DNA from: a virus
Virus record (IMG/VR): IMGVR_UViG_3300036852_000148
Location: 1 to 26,244 of that record
Length of the DNA: 26,244 nt
Reading direction: 5' to 3' (one strand)
Below the pieces are notes generated by a model that was given only the letters and a program-made list of their open reading frames with translations, ran no database searches and was not told the origin of the DNA. Both the position numbers and the translations under genes were made by a program. This document shows, in pieces, positions 1 to 8,946 of the stretch (its first letter is position 1; each line of letters opens with the position of its first letter).

Positions 1-1
1 T

Positions 2-400
2 ATGCCCGCTACTCCAGCAGGTTATGTGTTGACAGAAGCAAAGTACGTGGTTATTGCTCGGCGATCTGCCAACGACGGAGCGGCAGCAGCCGGGTATGAT
101 GGCGCTTACCCTGTGCCAACAACAGTTCCATTCTTGTACTGCGAATCATCCGGTGTAACCAACTGGAGTGGTAATTCGGTAGCTCCTAGTGAGTTTGTCT
201 TCAACGATATTCCGGTTGGTTCTTTTGGGGAAGTTGTGTGTAGTGCACCTGAGGTTCTTTCGAGACTTACAGGTGCTCCGGGTGCTCAAAATCCGGCGAA
301 CCGCATCTGGGTAGAGGATTTCATTCCGGGGACAGGGCAAGGATCTGCCACAATCGATGTGGCATATTTTGCCATTCGCCTGTACTACAACCCAGCATAA
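2..400 (+). CDS. Putative virion/tail structural protein (5' end at window edge)
   Basis: The frame opens with ATG at base 2 and encodes 132 residues ending in LYYNPA before TAA. Only one base precedes the ATG, so the gene may be complete or may start upstream. The protein is soluble-looking, rich in Gly, Ala, Pro and Thr, with alternating beta-type segments and no TM helix or signal peptide. It lies directly before the tail completion and tape measure genes. By position it could be a major tail protein, a decoration protein or another virion component. I do not recognise the family; the role is inferred from context only. Confidence 0.6.
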   Translation: MPATPAGYVLTEAKYVVIARRSANDGAAAAGYDGAYPVPTTVPFLYCESSGVTNWSGNSVAPSEFVFNDIPVGSFGEVVCSAPEVLSRLTGAPGAQNPANRIWVEDFIPGTGQGSATIDVAYFAIRLYYNPA

Positions 401-444
401 ACGGAGAAAAGAAACCATCAATCAGCCTTGAAAGGAGGTAGGCA

Positions 445-834
445 GTGGCCGGCCCCATGATCAGTCTTTCTGCATCTGGAAAGTTCTCTAAGACCTCTGC
501 CTATCTCAACAAGCTGAAGCAGAATCGCATTCTGACTATTCTCAACCAGTATGGCCCCCGCGGAGTTGAGGCTCTAAAAGCGGCAACACCGGTTGAGAGT
601 GGTGAAACTGCGGCCGGATGGTACTACACAACTGGTCAGCAAAACGGACAGTACTACCTGGACTTCCACAACAGTCACGTTGAAGATGGACAGGTCATTG
701 CAATTCTCATCCAGTATGGCCACGGAACCCGTACTGGTGGTTACGTGATTGGACGAGATTTCATCAATCCGGTTGTTCAACCGCTCTTCGACGAAATTGC
801 GAAGACTGTCTTTGAGGAGGTGACCAAGGTATGA
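445..834 (+). CDS. HK97 gp10-like tail completion / head-tail joining protein
   Basis: This 129-residue protein starts at GTG 445, six bases after a strong AGGAGG; an ATG at 457 is an alternative. The C-terminal half carries the pattern QYGHGTRTGGYVIGRDFINP (about residues 91-110), followed by a helix rich in acidic and hydrophobic residues. That layout is typical of HK97-gp10-like neck or tail completion proteins, which join tail and head. The TPVESGETAAGW segment near residue 49 also fits the family. Its stop overlaps the tape measure start (ATGA at 831-834), so translation is probably coupled. I recall close relatives placed just before the same type of tape measure gene in gut Clostridia phages. 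Confidence 0.75.
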   Translation: MAGPMISLSASGKFSKTSAYLNKLKQNRILTILNQYGPRGVEALKAATPVESGETAAGWYYTTGQQNGQYYLDFHNSHVEDGQVIAILIQYGHGTRTGGYVIGRDFINPVVQPLFDEIAKTVFEEVTKV

Positions 835-3800
835 GCAACACCGTTGAAGATCAAATCGTGGCAATGCATTTTGACAACAAGCAGTTTGAGTCCGGTGTTT
901 CGCAATCCCTTGGTACCCTCGACAAGCTGAAGGCTGCAATGTCTTTCTCGGGAGCCGGTAAGGGTATTGAGGATATCAACCGTTCGGTTTCCGGGTTCAA
1001 CATGCACCCGATGGCCTCTGCCATTGAGGGCGTCAGCAAAATGTGGCTCGGTCTCACAACCGTAGCTGTCACGGCAATCTCTAACATCACCAACAAGGTG
1101 GTCGATTCGGCTCTCAAGATAGGTAAGAGTTTGACGATCGACCCACTCACTGCCGGCTTCAGTGAATACAGCACGAATCTCAACTCTATCCAGACGATCA
1201 TCGCGAACACTGGAGCCAAGCTTCCCGCGGTCAATGCCACGCTGAGACAGCTGAATGAGTACTCGGACAAGACCATCTACAACTTCAGTCAGATGGCTCA
1301 GAACATCGGTCGATTCACGGCTGCGGGTGTTGCCATGGGGCCAGCTACTGACGCCATCAAGGGTATGGCAAACGTTGCGGCTTTGTCTGGTGCAACTTCC
1401 GAGCAACTCAACAGCGCAATGTACCAGATGTCACAGGCGCTCAGCACGGGCATTATTCGCTTGATGGACTGGAACTCGTTGGCAAACGCCAACATGGGTG
1501 GTACGAACATTCAGAAGGCATTACAAGCGACCGCTGAATCTGGCGAAGATGCTGGCGCTGCCATGAAGGATGCCATTGCTAGTACTGGAAGCTTTCGTGA
1601 TTCTCTGCAGGCGGGCTGGCTGACCGGCGATATCTTCACCAAGACAATGAAGGTGATGGCTGGGCAAATCGACAAGACCACTGGTGGGTACAAGGCGTTC
1701 TCGGTTGAGCAGCTTAAGGGAATGGGATATTCTCAGCAAGCTGCTGAGGAACTCAATCGGCTCTCGCAGGCTTCTATTGAGTCAGCAACCAAAGTCAAAA
1801 CCATCGGTCAGGCTTACGATGTTGTCAAGGAATCGATCGGTTCTGGTTGGGCCCAGGTTTTCCAGAACATCTTTGGTAACTTCAACCAGTCCAAGAAGCT
1901 TTGGACTGGAGTTACCAAGTACATCACCGACGGAGTCGCAGGATTCTTCGCCAAGATCAACAAGGCGCTTGCCTACTGGAACAAGTTTGGCGGTCGCGTA
2001 GAAGTCATCGAGGGTTTGAAGCAAGCGTTCAAGGACCTTGTGCGTTTCTTCGTTCCGATCAAGAATGCGTTCAAGGAAGTCTTCCCCCCTGGGTCCGCAA
2101 AGGTTCTCGTGACCATGAGCGAGGCATTCCACTCCTTCTTCGAACTGTTCCGTCTTAACGTGAAGCAGATGCATGCGATTCGCGTAGTCTTTGTCGGGAT
2201 ATTTACGGCGGTTAAGTTCCTTGGAACCATTGTTGGCTTCGCTATCAAGATGCTTGGCAGCCTCTTTGGCTTGCTGGGCTCGGGTGCTGGTGATGGCGGT
2301 GGTTTCCTGGATACCATTGTAGAGACCATCGAATCTTTCGTAGATTGGGTCCGAGAAGGCAAGAAGCTCGAGAAGATGCTTAAGGGTGTTTCCAACATTG
2401 CAACTGCATTCTTCCGGGCTTTGCAGCCTCTCGTGCCAGTCATCCAGGCAATTGGTGACAGCATCGCAAGTTTGGCGTCCGAAGGTGGAGATATTGCCAA
2501 GGGTCTGATTGACGGCATTATTGAGGGTATCAACGGTGCAAGCATTCAAGCGGCTCTGGTGAATTTTGCCAACAACATCGTCACGTGGATCAAGGACGCT
2601 CTGGGTATTCACTCACCAGCAGAGACTATGATTCCGATCGGAGTCAACATAGTTCTGGGTATTGGACAGGGAATTATTGACGCAGGACCGTTCCTACTTG
2701 AGGCTCTCAGGAAAACATTCGAGTTCATGGCTGCTGGCCTTGGGGTATTCGTCGAGGGTCTTGGGTCGGCATTCAAGAATTCCATGGCGAGTATGGATCT
2801 CGAAAGTTTCTTAGAGATTGTTAACACGCTCCTGACAGGAGGCTTTCTACTTGCAGCGACGAATGTCGCAAGAGCATTCAGCGGAATCTCAAAGAGTGCA
2901 AGTGGCGTTCTGGATCGGATTTCGAGCAGCTTGAAGGTCATGCAGCAAGATGTCAAGGCAGACATTATCAAGAAGATTGCCATATCCGTTCTGTTGCTTG
3001 CCGGTGCAGCTTATATTCTGTCACAACTTGATGGAAAGCAGCTGGCATACTCCATGGGCGCGATTGCGGGTTTGATGACCGCTCTTGTCGCTTCGATGAA
3101 GATTCTAATTGGTGGCGATACCAGTCTGAGCGTTAAGGACATCGCTAAGAAGAGCGCTGCGATGACCGGAATGGGCGTGGCCATGGTTGCGTTCTCTACG
3201 GCAGTCGTAATTCTGGCAGGTGCTGTGAGAATCCTCGGCAAGATGGATCCAGAGGAAGTGGTCAATGGTTTGAAGGCCATTGGAGCCATTGTAGCGGGCG
3301 TTGTGGCGGCTACCGCGATCTTGTCCAAGACGGGAGGCGGAGCCACGATATTTGCGACTGCAGCAGCCCTTCTCGTGCTTTCTGGGGCCCTTGTAGCGTT
3401 CGCTGGAACCATTAAGATCTACTCCAAGCTCAGCTGGGACATGATCATTGACGGTGGCGGTAAGGCTGCTGCTGTGATTCTCGGTCTTGGTTTGGCTATG
3501 CGTGCCTTCGGTAAATTTGCGGTCACCGGGTCCATTGGCTTGCTTATCGCCTCCGTTGGGCTCTTGATCTTGGCTAAGTCGCTCGAGAAGGTGGCAAAGA
3601 TCGATAGTGAAAGACTTGGTGACGCTCTGACTGCTTTGGTTGTCACTATTGGTGCTGTAGCTCTTGCTGGTATGGCTTTGAGTGGTGGCGGAGCGGTTGG
3701 ATTACTTGCTGGTGCTGCTGCAATGATCGTCATTGCTAAGGCGTTGGAGATTCTGGCAAAGATTCCGGCAGATGATCTGACGAAGGCTTTCGTGTTCATC

Positions 3801-5054
3801 GGTCTTGCGCTGACGGCACTCGTAATTGCAGCCAACGGCCTCTTACCAGCTATCCCAGCCATCATGGCTTTCGGTGCTGCAGCGTTGCTCATCGGCCAGG
3901 CAATTGCTCTGGCCGGCTTGGGTGTTCTGGCGTTTGCGACGGCTCTGGGTGTTCTTGCCATTGTGGGTCCTGCGGGATTCCAGGCAGTCTACGACGGTGT
4001 CATTCTTCTACTGAAGTTGGTACCTGAGATTGCCAAGGCTGTTGGTGCTTTCGTCCTTGGTCTCATTCAAGGGTTTGTAGACGCGGCAGTGCCTCTGACA
4101 AAGGCGATTTACAAGTTGTTGACGGTCATGGCCGACGCGTTCATCAAGTTCCAGCCAAAGCTCCGACAGGTATTCCGAGCTCTGATTGAGACAGCATTTT
4201 CCGTGCTTGAGTCGTATATCGGTCGATTCATTCGATTCGGTATTCGTGTTATTATCGCATTCCTGACTGGTATCGAAGAGGCAATTCCCAGGATTGCTCA
4301 CAAGGCGGCCAACATCGTCATTGCATTTATGGATGCGATCGAAGCTGAGTATCCACGGGTCAAGCGCCGGGCGATCCAGTTTATTGGATTCTTGGCTGTT
4401 GAAATCGTTTCTGCAGTGAAAGGTATAGGAGGACAACTAGCCACCGCTGGAGGCGGCATAGCTGTAGATCTGATTACGGGCATAACCTCGTATCTATGGA
4501 CTACCGGCATGGATCTTCTCAGAAGCGCTGCTTCGGCTATTGCCGGTGCACTTCCTGGGTGGATGAGGAAGGTTCTCGGTATTGATAGCCCATCCAAGGT
4601 CATGCGAGATGAGGTCGGTCAATGGGTTGCCAAGGGCGTTGCTGATGGAATTCATCAGCATGTTGGCGCTGCTGAGAAGTCTTCTAAGGAGCTCGCAGAT
4701 CGGAGTCTGGATGCAATGCGATACGCATTCAACAACTCGCGCAAGATGGGCGATAGCCTCCGGGATATTCGTCCTACTATTGCGCCTGTTCTGGACCTGA
4801 CTCAGCTCGAGAAGGACGCTACGGCGATCAGTGGGCATCTGTCCGGAAGGCACACGATCAACACTGGGCTGTCCGGGCGCAAGGCTTCGGATATTTCAGG
4901 AATCGAAGGACGTCGAAGGGCTGACGCTGTGGCCTCGATCAACGAGACTTACAACTTCAACCAAACCATCAACTCACCGAAACCGGTGAACAAGGTTGAG
5001 ATCTACCGTGGAACAAAGTCCCAGTTCGCGCTATTTAGGGAGGTGAAGGGCTAA
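831..5054 (+). CDS. Tail tape measure protein
   Basis: At 1407 residues this is the longest gene in the window. Tape measure proteins set tail length and leave the tail tube with the DNA. At roughly 1.5 angstrom per residue this predicts a tail near 210 nm. The N-terminal 200 residues (FDNKQFESGV, LGTLDKLKAAM, ISNITNKVVDSA) match tape measure proteins I remember from gut Clostridia phages. The middle (about residues 700-1080) is a long Ala/Gly/Ile/Val-rich hydrophobic region that could insert in a membrane during entry. Two typical tape-measure motifs occur: HSPAETMIPIGVNIVLGI near residue 593 and IDSPSKVM near residue 1250. The gene overlaps both neighbours. No tail assembly chaperone pair lies just upstream, which is unusual. 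Confidence 0.95.
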   Translation: MSNTVEDQIVAMHFDNKQFESGVSQSLGTLDKLKAAMSFSGAGKGIEDINRSVSGFNMHPMASAIEGVSKMWLGLTTVAVTAISNITNKVVDSALKIGKSLTIDPLTAGFSEYSTNLNSIQTIIANTGAKLPAVNATLRQLNEYSDKTIYNFSQMAQNIGRFTAAGVAMGPATDAIKGMANVAALSGATSEQLNSAMYQMSQALSTGIIRLMDWNSLANANMGGTNIQKALQATAESGEDAGAAMKDAIASTGSFRDSLQAGWLTGDIFTKTMKVMAGQIDKTTGGYKAFSVEQLKGMGYSQQAAEELNRLSQASIESATKVKTIGQAYDVVKESIGSGWAQVFQNIFGNFNQSKKLWTGVTKYITDGVAGFFAKINKALAYWNKFGGRVEVIEGLKQAFKDLVRFFVPIKNAFKEVFPPGSAKVLVTMSEAFHSFFELFRLNVKQMHAIRVVFVGIFTAVKFLGTIVGFAIKMLGSLFGLLGSGAGDGGGFLDTIVETIESFVDWVREGKKLEKMLKGVSNIATAFFRALQPLVPVIQAIGDSIASLASEGGDIAKGLIDGIIEGINGASIQAALVNFANNIVTWIKDALGIHSPAETMIPIGVNIVLGIGQGIIDAGPFLLEALRKTFEFMAAGLGVFVEGLGSAFKNSMASMDLESFLEIVNTLLTGGFLLAATNVARAFSGISKSASGVLDRISSSLKVMQQDVKADIIKKIAISVLLLAGAAYILSQLDGKQLAYSMGAIAGLMTALVASMKILIGGDTSLSVKDIAKKSAAMTGMGVAMVAFSTAVVILAGAVRILGKMDPEEVVNGLKAIGAIVAGVVAATAILSKTGGGATIFATAAALLVLSGALVAFAGTIKIYSKLSWDMIIDGGGKAAAVILGLGLAMRAFGKFAVTGSIGLLIASVGLLILAKSLEKVAKIDSERLGDALTALVVTIGAVALAGMALSGGGAVGLLAGAAAMIVIAKALEILAKIPADDLTKAFVFIGLALTALVIAANGLLPAIPAIMAFGAAALLIGQAIALAGLGVLAFATALGVLAIVGPAGFQAVYDGVILLLKLVPEIAKAVGAFVLGLIQGFVDAAVPLTKAIYKLLTVMADAFIKFQPKLRQVFRALIETAFSVLESYIGRFIRFGIRVIIAFLTGIEEAIPRIAHKAANIVIAFMDAIEAEYPRVKRRAIQFIGFLAVEIVSAVKGIGGQLATAGGGIAVDLITGITSYLWTTGMDLLRSAASAIAGALPGWMRKVLGIDSPSKVMRDEVGQWVAKGVADGIHQHVGAAEKSSKELADRSLDAMRYAFNNSRKMGDSLRDIRPTIAPVLDLTQLEKDATAISGHLSGRHTINTGLSGRKASDISGIEGRRRADAVASINETYNFNQTINSPKPVNKVEIYRGTKSQFALFREVKG

Positions 5055-5887
5055 TGACAGTACTGTTGAGAACGCCGGTGATCACTTCGATCCGGCTTCG
5101 GGGGCTTGACGTAGTGAACTTGCCCTTCACCCCCTACTCTACGGATTCCGATCCGTACGTGGTGAAGAACATCGACGGGATTGACCCCCCGGACCAGACC
5201 GTGGCGATCGCCAAAACTGGCTCCGGGGGGAAGTTCCAAGGAATCCAATCGGAAGACCGCGATGTCGTGGCTTTGATCATGCTTCATGGTGACGTGAAGA
5301 ATCTTCGAAACAACCTCTACACAATGCTTCGGACGGGTTATGACCCCAAGGTCTGGATCGATCTCATGGCGGGAGGAGTACTCTTCGCTACGGTAGAAGC
5401 GTACTGTTCGAAATTTGAGTCGGCGTTGTTTGTCAAGGAACCGGCAGTTCAACTCACGTTTCGAACGCTTCATGACAAGTTTCGGGAGCCGGCGACAACG
5501 TCTTATCCAGCAACGGCTCTCAGCGAAACGAATCCCAATGTCTACAACCCTGGAACCGCGGACACTGGTTTTCAGTTTGCTGTGAAGTTCACAGACACTA
5601 TGCAGCATTGGTATCTCCGTGTTGCCGAGGATGACTCAATTGGAATGACGTTCGACAAAGCTTTTGCTGTCGGAGACATTTTGGCCGTATCGACAATCCC
5701 TGGTAAGAGATACATCCACTGGAACAAGAAGCAAGGAACTGTTCAGAACAAGATGGGCATTCTTCGAGCCGACTCGGAGTGGATTACCCTCCACCCAGGC
5801 TATAACCACTTCAAGGTTCCTCCAGGGACTACCAAGTGGCAGTGGAAGGGCCCCTTGACGTTCACTGCGCAGTACTGGGGGGTCTGA
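5054..5887 (+). CDS. Distal tail (Dit-like) / phage tail family protein
   Basis: This 277-residue protein starts at ATG 5054, overlapping the tape measure stop as TAATG, with the upstream GGGAGGTGAAGG as Shine-Dalgarno. Position after the tape measure and length fit distal tail proteins, which form the ring joining tube and tip in siphoviruses. The N-terminal half has the expected order of short beta strands, a GGKFQGIQSEDRDVVA segment and a region like NLRNNLYTMLRTGYDP. The C-terminal third (from about residue 165) is a beta-rich domain ending in FTAQYWGV. No enzymatic motif is visible. It is coupled to the next gene by TGATG. Confidence 0.7.
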   Translation: MTVLLRTPVITSIRLRGLDVVNLPFTPYSTDSDPYVVKNIDGIDPPDQTVAIAKTGSGGKFQGIQSEDRDVVALIMLHGDVKNLRNNLYTMLRTGYDPKVWIDLMAGGVLFATVEAYCSKFESALFVKEPAVQLTFRTLHDKFREPATTSYPATALSETNPNVYNPGTADTGFQFAVKFTDTMQHWYLRVAEDDSIGMTFDKAFAVGDILAVSTIPGKRYIHWNKKQGTVQNKMGILRADSEWITLHPGYNHFKVPPGTTKWQWKGPLTFTAQYWGV

Positions 5888-7047
5888 TGGATCTTCTCAC
5901 GATGAACCGGAACGACTTCTCAGTCAAGGAGTTAGTCGAGGGTTACCGAAGTCTTATATGGACGGAGCGTTTTCAGCCGTACGGAGACTTCGAGCTGCAC
6001 ACTGAAGACATTGACTACACCAGGGAGCTTTTGCCAGAACGTAGTCTTTGCACACTGCTCGACAGCAACGAAGTGATGATGGTTGACACCCACGAAATCC
6101 AAGAGAATGCCGATGGGGTCCCTCAACTGACGATAAAGGGGAGGACGATCGATGCCTTCCTGATGAACCGAGTCTGGAAGAACGCTCCATACGGCAAATC
6201 CGTCAAAATGCAAACCAAATACACCATCAAGCAGGCTTGTGCGGCATTGGTGTGGACTGCTGTGGTCAACGACACTGGGGATGATGTTCTACGGGTAACC
6301 TCAACGTACCCTGCAGGGAACTCAATTCCTCACGTGATCTGCACGGTATCGATGCCTGCCGGAACGGACGACGGAGCAGTCAAGGCAAGGAAGATAGAGA
6401 ATGGCATCATCTACGATCAGTTGATGACATTCCTGGCTTCAGGAAAATTGGGCATTCGGATTATTCGTCCGAATGGGACTAACGGTCGCAAAGTGAACTT
6501 TGGTAGCGGAGGTGCGTTCAGTACCACTGCCGAGACCAACATCACCAATTGTAGATTTGATATCTACAAGGGGCGCGACTTGACAGATTCGGTTGTCTTT
6601 AGCTGGAAAGCCGGACACTTGGACAACCCCAAATACCTCTTCTCGAGTGAAAATTTGAAAACCGGTGCGTACGTTGTGGGCGATCCTCGCAACCACTACT
6701 ACACCGATCCAGACGAACTTCCTGGTACGAATACTGGGTGGAACCGTCGAGACACATTCGTAGACGGAGGCACGAAAGAGACCGCTGAAGATGCTGATGA
6801 CTTTGAGGAAGGTCTTGAAGACAAAGGTCTAAGGGCTGTGCGAAAAGAAGGCAGTCGAATTCGTACTGTCGACGCTCAGATCTCTCCTTTCATCAATTTC
6901 AAGTATAACGTGGACTACCGGCTTGGGGATCGCGTTAAGGTGCAAGGACGATATGGATCGTCGAACGAGTATGTGACTGAATTCATTCGCACACAGGACG
7001 AAAACGGCGAGGTTGGATATCCGACGTTGTCGTCAAGGCTTTCTTAG
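5887..7047 (+). CDS. Gp37-like tail tip protein (Sipho_Gp37 / ReqiPepy6 type)
   Basis: The start chosen is ATG 5887, inside the upstream TGA, giving 386 residues; the longer open frame from 5836 would run into the Dit-like coding region. The N-terminus (LVEGYRSLIWTERFQPYGDF, then a Leu-rich segment and TIKGRTIDAFL near residue 90) is the signature I associate with the Sipho_Gp37 family, a tail tip or baseplate hub protein analogous to Tal. The C-terminus (YRLGDRVKVQGRYG, then a beta segment) fits this group. It lacks the long C-terminal extension with peptidoglycan hydrolase activity seen in some Tal proteins. A strong GGAGGAGG begins the next gene after 12 bases. Confidence 0.75.
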   Translation: MDLLTMNRNDFSVKELVEGYRSLIWTERFQPYGDFELHTEDIDYTRELLPERSLCTLLDSNEVMMVDTHEIQENADGVPQLTIKGRTIDAFLMNRVWKNAPYGKSVKMQTKYTIKQACAALVWTAVVNDTGDDVLRVTSTYPAGNSIPHVICTVSMPAGTDDGAVKARKIENGIIYDQLMTFLASGKLGIRIIRPNGTNGRKVNFGSGGAFSTTAETNITNCRFDIYKGRDLTDSVVFSWKAGHLDNPKYLFSSENLKTGAYVVGDPRNHYYTDPDELPGTNTGWNRRDTFVDGGTKETAEDADDFEEGLEDKGLRAVRKEGSRIRTVDAQISPFINFKYNVDYRLGDRVKVQGRYGSSNEYVTEFIRTQDENGEVGYPTLSSRLS

Positions 7048-7059
7048 AAAGGAGGAGGC

Positions 7060-7512
7060 ATGCAACATTTGTATCCGCATCTACATCCATGGAAATCACT
7101 TCGTCCATGGGAAAGACACAGCTTTGTCCTTCTCATCGCGGGCTTGGTCTACATAGCCATTGGTGTCTCGTTCTACACAACGGAAATCACGGCCGCGAAT
7201 GAGCGTGCTCTTCACGTTGCTCTGTCTTGGTGGGGAATGGACGTGTGGGGAATCATATTCATGTTTGCTGGTTGGCTGGCAGTCATATCGTCGCGATGGC
7301 CCGCAATTTCCACAACATGGGGCTACGTGGTTCTGACTGGTCTCTCTGCAACTTGGGCCACTTTCTATGGTGTTGGCGTTCTGTTCGATCTCGCTCCGGT
7401 TTCAAACCTTCGAGGTTCTTTTATTTGGGGGCTACTTGCTTTCGTATGGTGGGGAGTTAGCGGTTTGGTTAACCCACCTAGAGTTGAAGCAATAGAATCT
7501 AAGACGGTGTAA
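7060..7512 (+). CDS. Four-TM membrane protein, possibly lysis-associated
   Basis: This 150-residue protein follows GGAGGAGG and starts at ATG 7060. Four hydrophobic segments are visible, at about residues 22-42, 60-78, 83-105 and 116-135, with a His/Pro-rich N-terminal tail (HLYPHLHPW). It lies between the tail tip gene and two genes of holin type. A second holin, an antiholin or an entry-related membrane protein are all possible. I recognise no specific family. Confidence 0.7.
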   Translation: MQHLYPHLHPWKSLRPWERHSFVLLIAGLVYIAIGVSFYTTEITAANERALHVALSWWGMDVWGIIFMFAGWLAVISSRWPAISTTWGYVVLTGLSATWATFYGVGVLFDLAPVSNLRGSFIWGLLAFVWWGVSGLVNPPRVEAIESKTV

Positions 7513-7514
7513 AC

Positions 7515-7865
7515 ATGGATTCTGTTGTGATCACCGTCATCGGGAGTGTGATCGCTGCGATTGTAGGTGCCGCTTCGGCATATGGCGCCGCGAGAGCATC
7601 GGCCAATGCGTCAACCAAAAACACAACAACTTCAGTCGAAGGTAAGAGACTGGAGCAGGCCTACGAGCGTGCGAGGAAGTTCGACATCGACACCATATCT
7701 AGACAGGATCAAAAGATCGCGCACCAAGAAGAAGAGATTCAAGACCTCAGCGAGAAACTCGATGAGAAGGATGCTCAGATCTTGGCTTTGAGGCTTCGTG
7801 TCGCGCATCTAGAACAACGACTTGGCATAAAGCCACCAGAGGAGAACCAACGTGAATCTCAGTAA
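7515..7865 (+). CDS. TM plus coiled-coil membrane protein (lysis region)
   Basis: This 116-residue protein starts at ATG 7515, two bases after the previous stop. Residues about 4-27 form a small-residue TM segment (ITVIGSVIAAIVGAASAYGA). Residues 45-105 are a charged coiled coil with heptads such as QEEEIQDLSEKLDEKDAQIL. One N-terminal TM followed by a coiled coil is common among phage lysis accessory proteins (holin-like or spanin-like), and the next gene is a holin. The gene overlaps the holin start by 14 bases. The function is inferred from topology and position. Confidence 0.7.
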   Translation: MDSVVITVIGSVIAAIVGAASAYGAARASANASTKNTTTSVEGKRLEQAYERARKFDIDTISRQDQKIAHQEEEIQDLSEKLDEKDAQILALRLRVAHLEQRLGIKPPEENQRESQ

Positions 7866-8184
7866 TTCTGCCTACGATAAGCTCAAGTTCCTTGTGCAAA
7901 TCGTTCTGCCAGGCCTAGCGGCCCTTTACGTGGGCCTTGCGCAGCTCTGGAGCCTTCCGGAGCCGACGGCAGTGGCCGGAACCATCGCGGCAGTTGCGGC
8001 GTTCCTAGGGCTGTTTCTGAGCCGTCAGGCAGCCAGCTACGAGGGCGCTGGGGACTTGGTGCTCCACAAGGACGTGAAGGATGGAGAGGTCTATCAGAGC
8101 GTTGACTGGAATGACCATCCAGGCACTCTCAAGGACGGTCAGAACGTCACTCTGAATGTCAGAACCGAAGAGGTCGACGTCTGA
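7852..8184 (+). CDS. r1t-type phage holin
   Basis: This 110-residue protein starts at GTG 7852 inside the end of the preceding gene, with GGAGAACC upstream. Two TM segments are visible (about residues 13-30, FLVQIVLPGLAALYVGL, and 39-56, VAGTIAAVAAFLGLFLS), separated by a short LWSLPEPT turn. This matches the r1t-like holin pattern of Lys/Phe-Leu-Gln-Ile-hydrophobic-Pro, then Trp-Leu-Pro. Holins open the inner membrane at the time of lysis. The C-terminal 50 residues form an unusually long polar tail ending in RTEEVDV, possibly regulatory. No endolysin is present in the window, so it should lie upstream. Confidence 0.8.
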   Translation: MNLSNSAYDKLKFLVQIVLPGLAALYVGLAQLWSLPEPTAVAGTIAAVAAFLGLFLSRQAASYEGAGDLVLHKDVKDGEVYQSVDWNDHPGTLKDGQNVTLNVRTEEVDV

Positions 8185-8190
8185 CCGGGG

Positions 8191-8215
8191 TCGCGAGGGA
8201 TTCATGGTCTATAAT
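8191..8215 (+). promoter_or_regulatory. Promoter 1, TCGC-N15-TATAAT
   Basis: TCGC at 8191-8194 and TATAAT at 8210-8215 are separated by exactly 15 bases, and GA follows the hexamer. It is the first of eleven copies with identical spacing. It lies seven bases after the holin stop and directly upstream of the Shine-Dalgarno of the 8240 gene. Confidence 0.8.
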
Positions 8216-8239
8216 GAATCCCAATGAAAGGAGACCCCA

Positions 8240-8524
8240 GTGCTGAGCAAACGCTCGGACGAAGCTCAGAGTCTTGACCAGACGATCCAGATGCTCGAAG
8301 ACGACATGCGATCGATGAGTGGTGATTCCGAGGAATATGCAACCTGTCTGAACAGGCTGGAGAGATTGTACAAGCTCAAGGAGAAACACTCCAAGAGAGG
8401 GTTCAATCCCGACACCCTGCTCATCGTAGGAGGCAACCTCCTCGGCATCATCATCATCGTCGCGTACGAACACAGCCACGTGATCGGATCGAAAGCAATG
8501 AGCCAAGTCGGCAAACTCCGCTGA
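8240..8524 (+). CDS. Small coiled-coil protein with C-terminal TM
   Basis: This 94-residue protein starts at GTG 8240 after AAAGGAGACCCCA. Residues 5-50 are helical and charged (LDQTIQMLEDDMRSM, then LNRLERLYKLKEKHSK). A PDTLLIVGGNLLGIIIIVAYEH segment, split around residues 57-78, forms a TM helix followed by His-Val-Ile-Gly-Ser-Lys-Ala. From memory, similar small proteins with a PDTL-hAGNLhGIhhIV-hEHxHVhxSKA pattern recur in phage genomes without known function. It is the first cassette of the array and is bounded by promoter 1 and a perfect hairpin terminator. Confidence 0.8.
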   Translation: MLSKRSDEAQSLDQTIQMLEDDMRSMSGDSEEYATCLNRLERLYKLKEKHSKRGFNPDTLLIVGGNLLGIIIIVAYEHSHVIGSKAMSQVGKLR

Positions 8525-8549
8525 GTCACCACAAACGGACGATATAGGA

Positions 8550-8585
8550 CCCCTGTAGCGAAATCTACAGGGGCTCTATATTTTT
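8550..8585 (+). terminator. Intrinsic terminator after the 8240 gene
   Basis: CCCCTGTAG (8550-8558) and CTACAGGGG (8565-8573) form a perfect 9-bp stem with a six-base loop, followed by CTCTATATTTTT. Confidence 0.85.
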
Positions 8586-8588
8586 GCG

Positions 8589-8613
8589 TCGCAATACGTA
8601 CATAGCCTTTAAT
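8589..8613 (+). promoter_or_regulatory. Promoter 2, TCGC-N15-TTTAAT
   Basis: TCGC at 8589-8592 and TTTAAT at 8608-8613, then GA, with the invariant 15-base spacing. It lies immediately after the preceding terminator and 27 bases upstream of the 8640 start. Confidence 0.8.
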
Positions 8614-8639
8614 GAGCACCACCAACAAAGGAGAACAAC

Positions 8640-8876
8640 ATGGAAATGTACGCCATCAAGATTCAAAAGTCCCAGCTCCCCCTCATCACTTTCCTGAACG
8701 GAGGCGTTACGCCCGACATCGAGAAGAAGACTACATATCTTGTCTTCGACGCGGTGTTGGACAGCAATGTTCCGAACGAGATCGTGACTGAGCGAGAGCT
8801 GGCCGAGAGATTCGATATCAAAGGCTGGCAGCCGTTCGTCCTCGCCTTGAAAAAGGGTGTAGCTCAAGAGCTGTAG
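8640..8876 (+). CDS. Small hypothetical protein (78 aa)
   Basis: The gene starts at ATG 8640, preceded by AAAGGAGAACAAC. The 78-residue product is soluble, with an N-terminal beta-like stretch (MYAIKIQKSQLPLITF) and a helical C-terminal half (TERELAERFDIKG, then ALKKGVAQEL). No TM, cysteine cluster or enzymatic motif is seen, and I do not recognise it. It is an independent cassette with its own promoter and terminator; its short 5' leader suggests direct expression soon after promoter firing. Confidence 0.75.
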   Translation: MEMYAIKIQKSQLPLITFLNGGVTPDIEKKTTYLVFDAVLDSNVPNEIVTERELAERFDIKGWQPFVLALKKGVAQEL

Positions 8877-8898
8877 TCCTACATGGACTATGGCTTTT
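8874..8898 (+). terminator. Short hairpin terminator after the 8640 gene
   Basis: TAGTCC (8874-8879), overlapping the stop codon, pairs with GGACTA (8885-8890) around a five-base loop, then TGGCTTTT. It is weaker than its neighbours. The T run merges into the next promoter. Confidence 0.55.
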
Positions 8899-8922
8899 CG
8901 CAGGATATTCTAGGGCTATAAT
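8898..8922 (+). promoter_or_regulatory. Promoter 3, TCGC-N15-TATAAT
   Basis: TCGC at 8898-8901 and TATAAT at 8917-8922 followed by GA, with 15-base spacing. The spacer contains GGATATTC, as does promoter 5. Confidence 0.82.
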
Positions 8923-8946
8923 GACCCCAACCAAAGGAGAACCACC

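Noticed and set aside
1782-2612. Long minus-strand open frames opposite the tape measure gene and the replicase
   Set aside because: They are mirror images of strongly coding + strand frames, lack Shine-Dalgarno sites and recognisable motifs.
5836-5886. Upstream start at 5836 for the Gp37-like gene
   Set aside because: It would overlap the Dit-like gene by 50 bases without a ribosome binding site, while ATG 5887 has the usual stop-start overlap.
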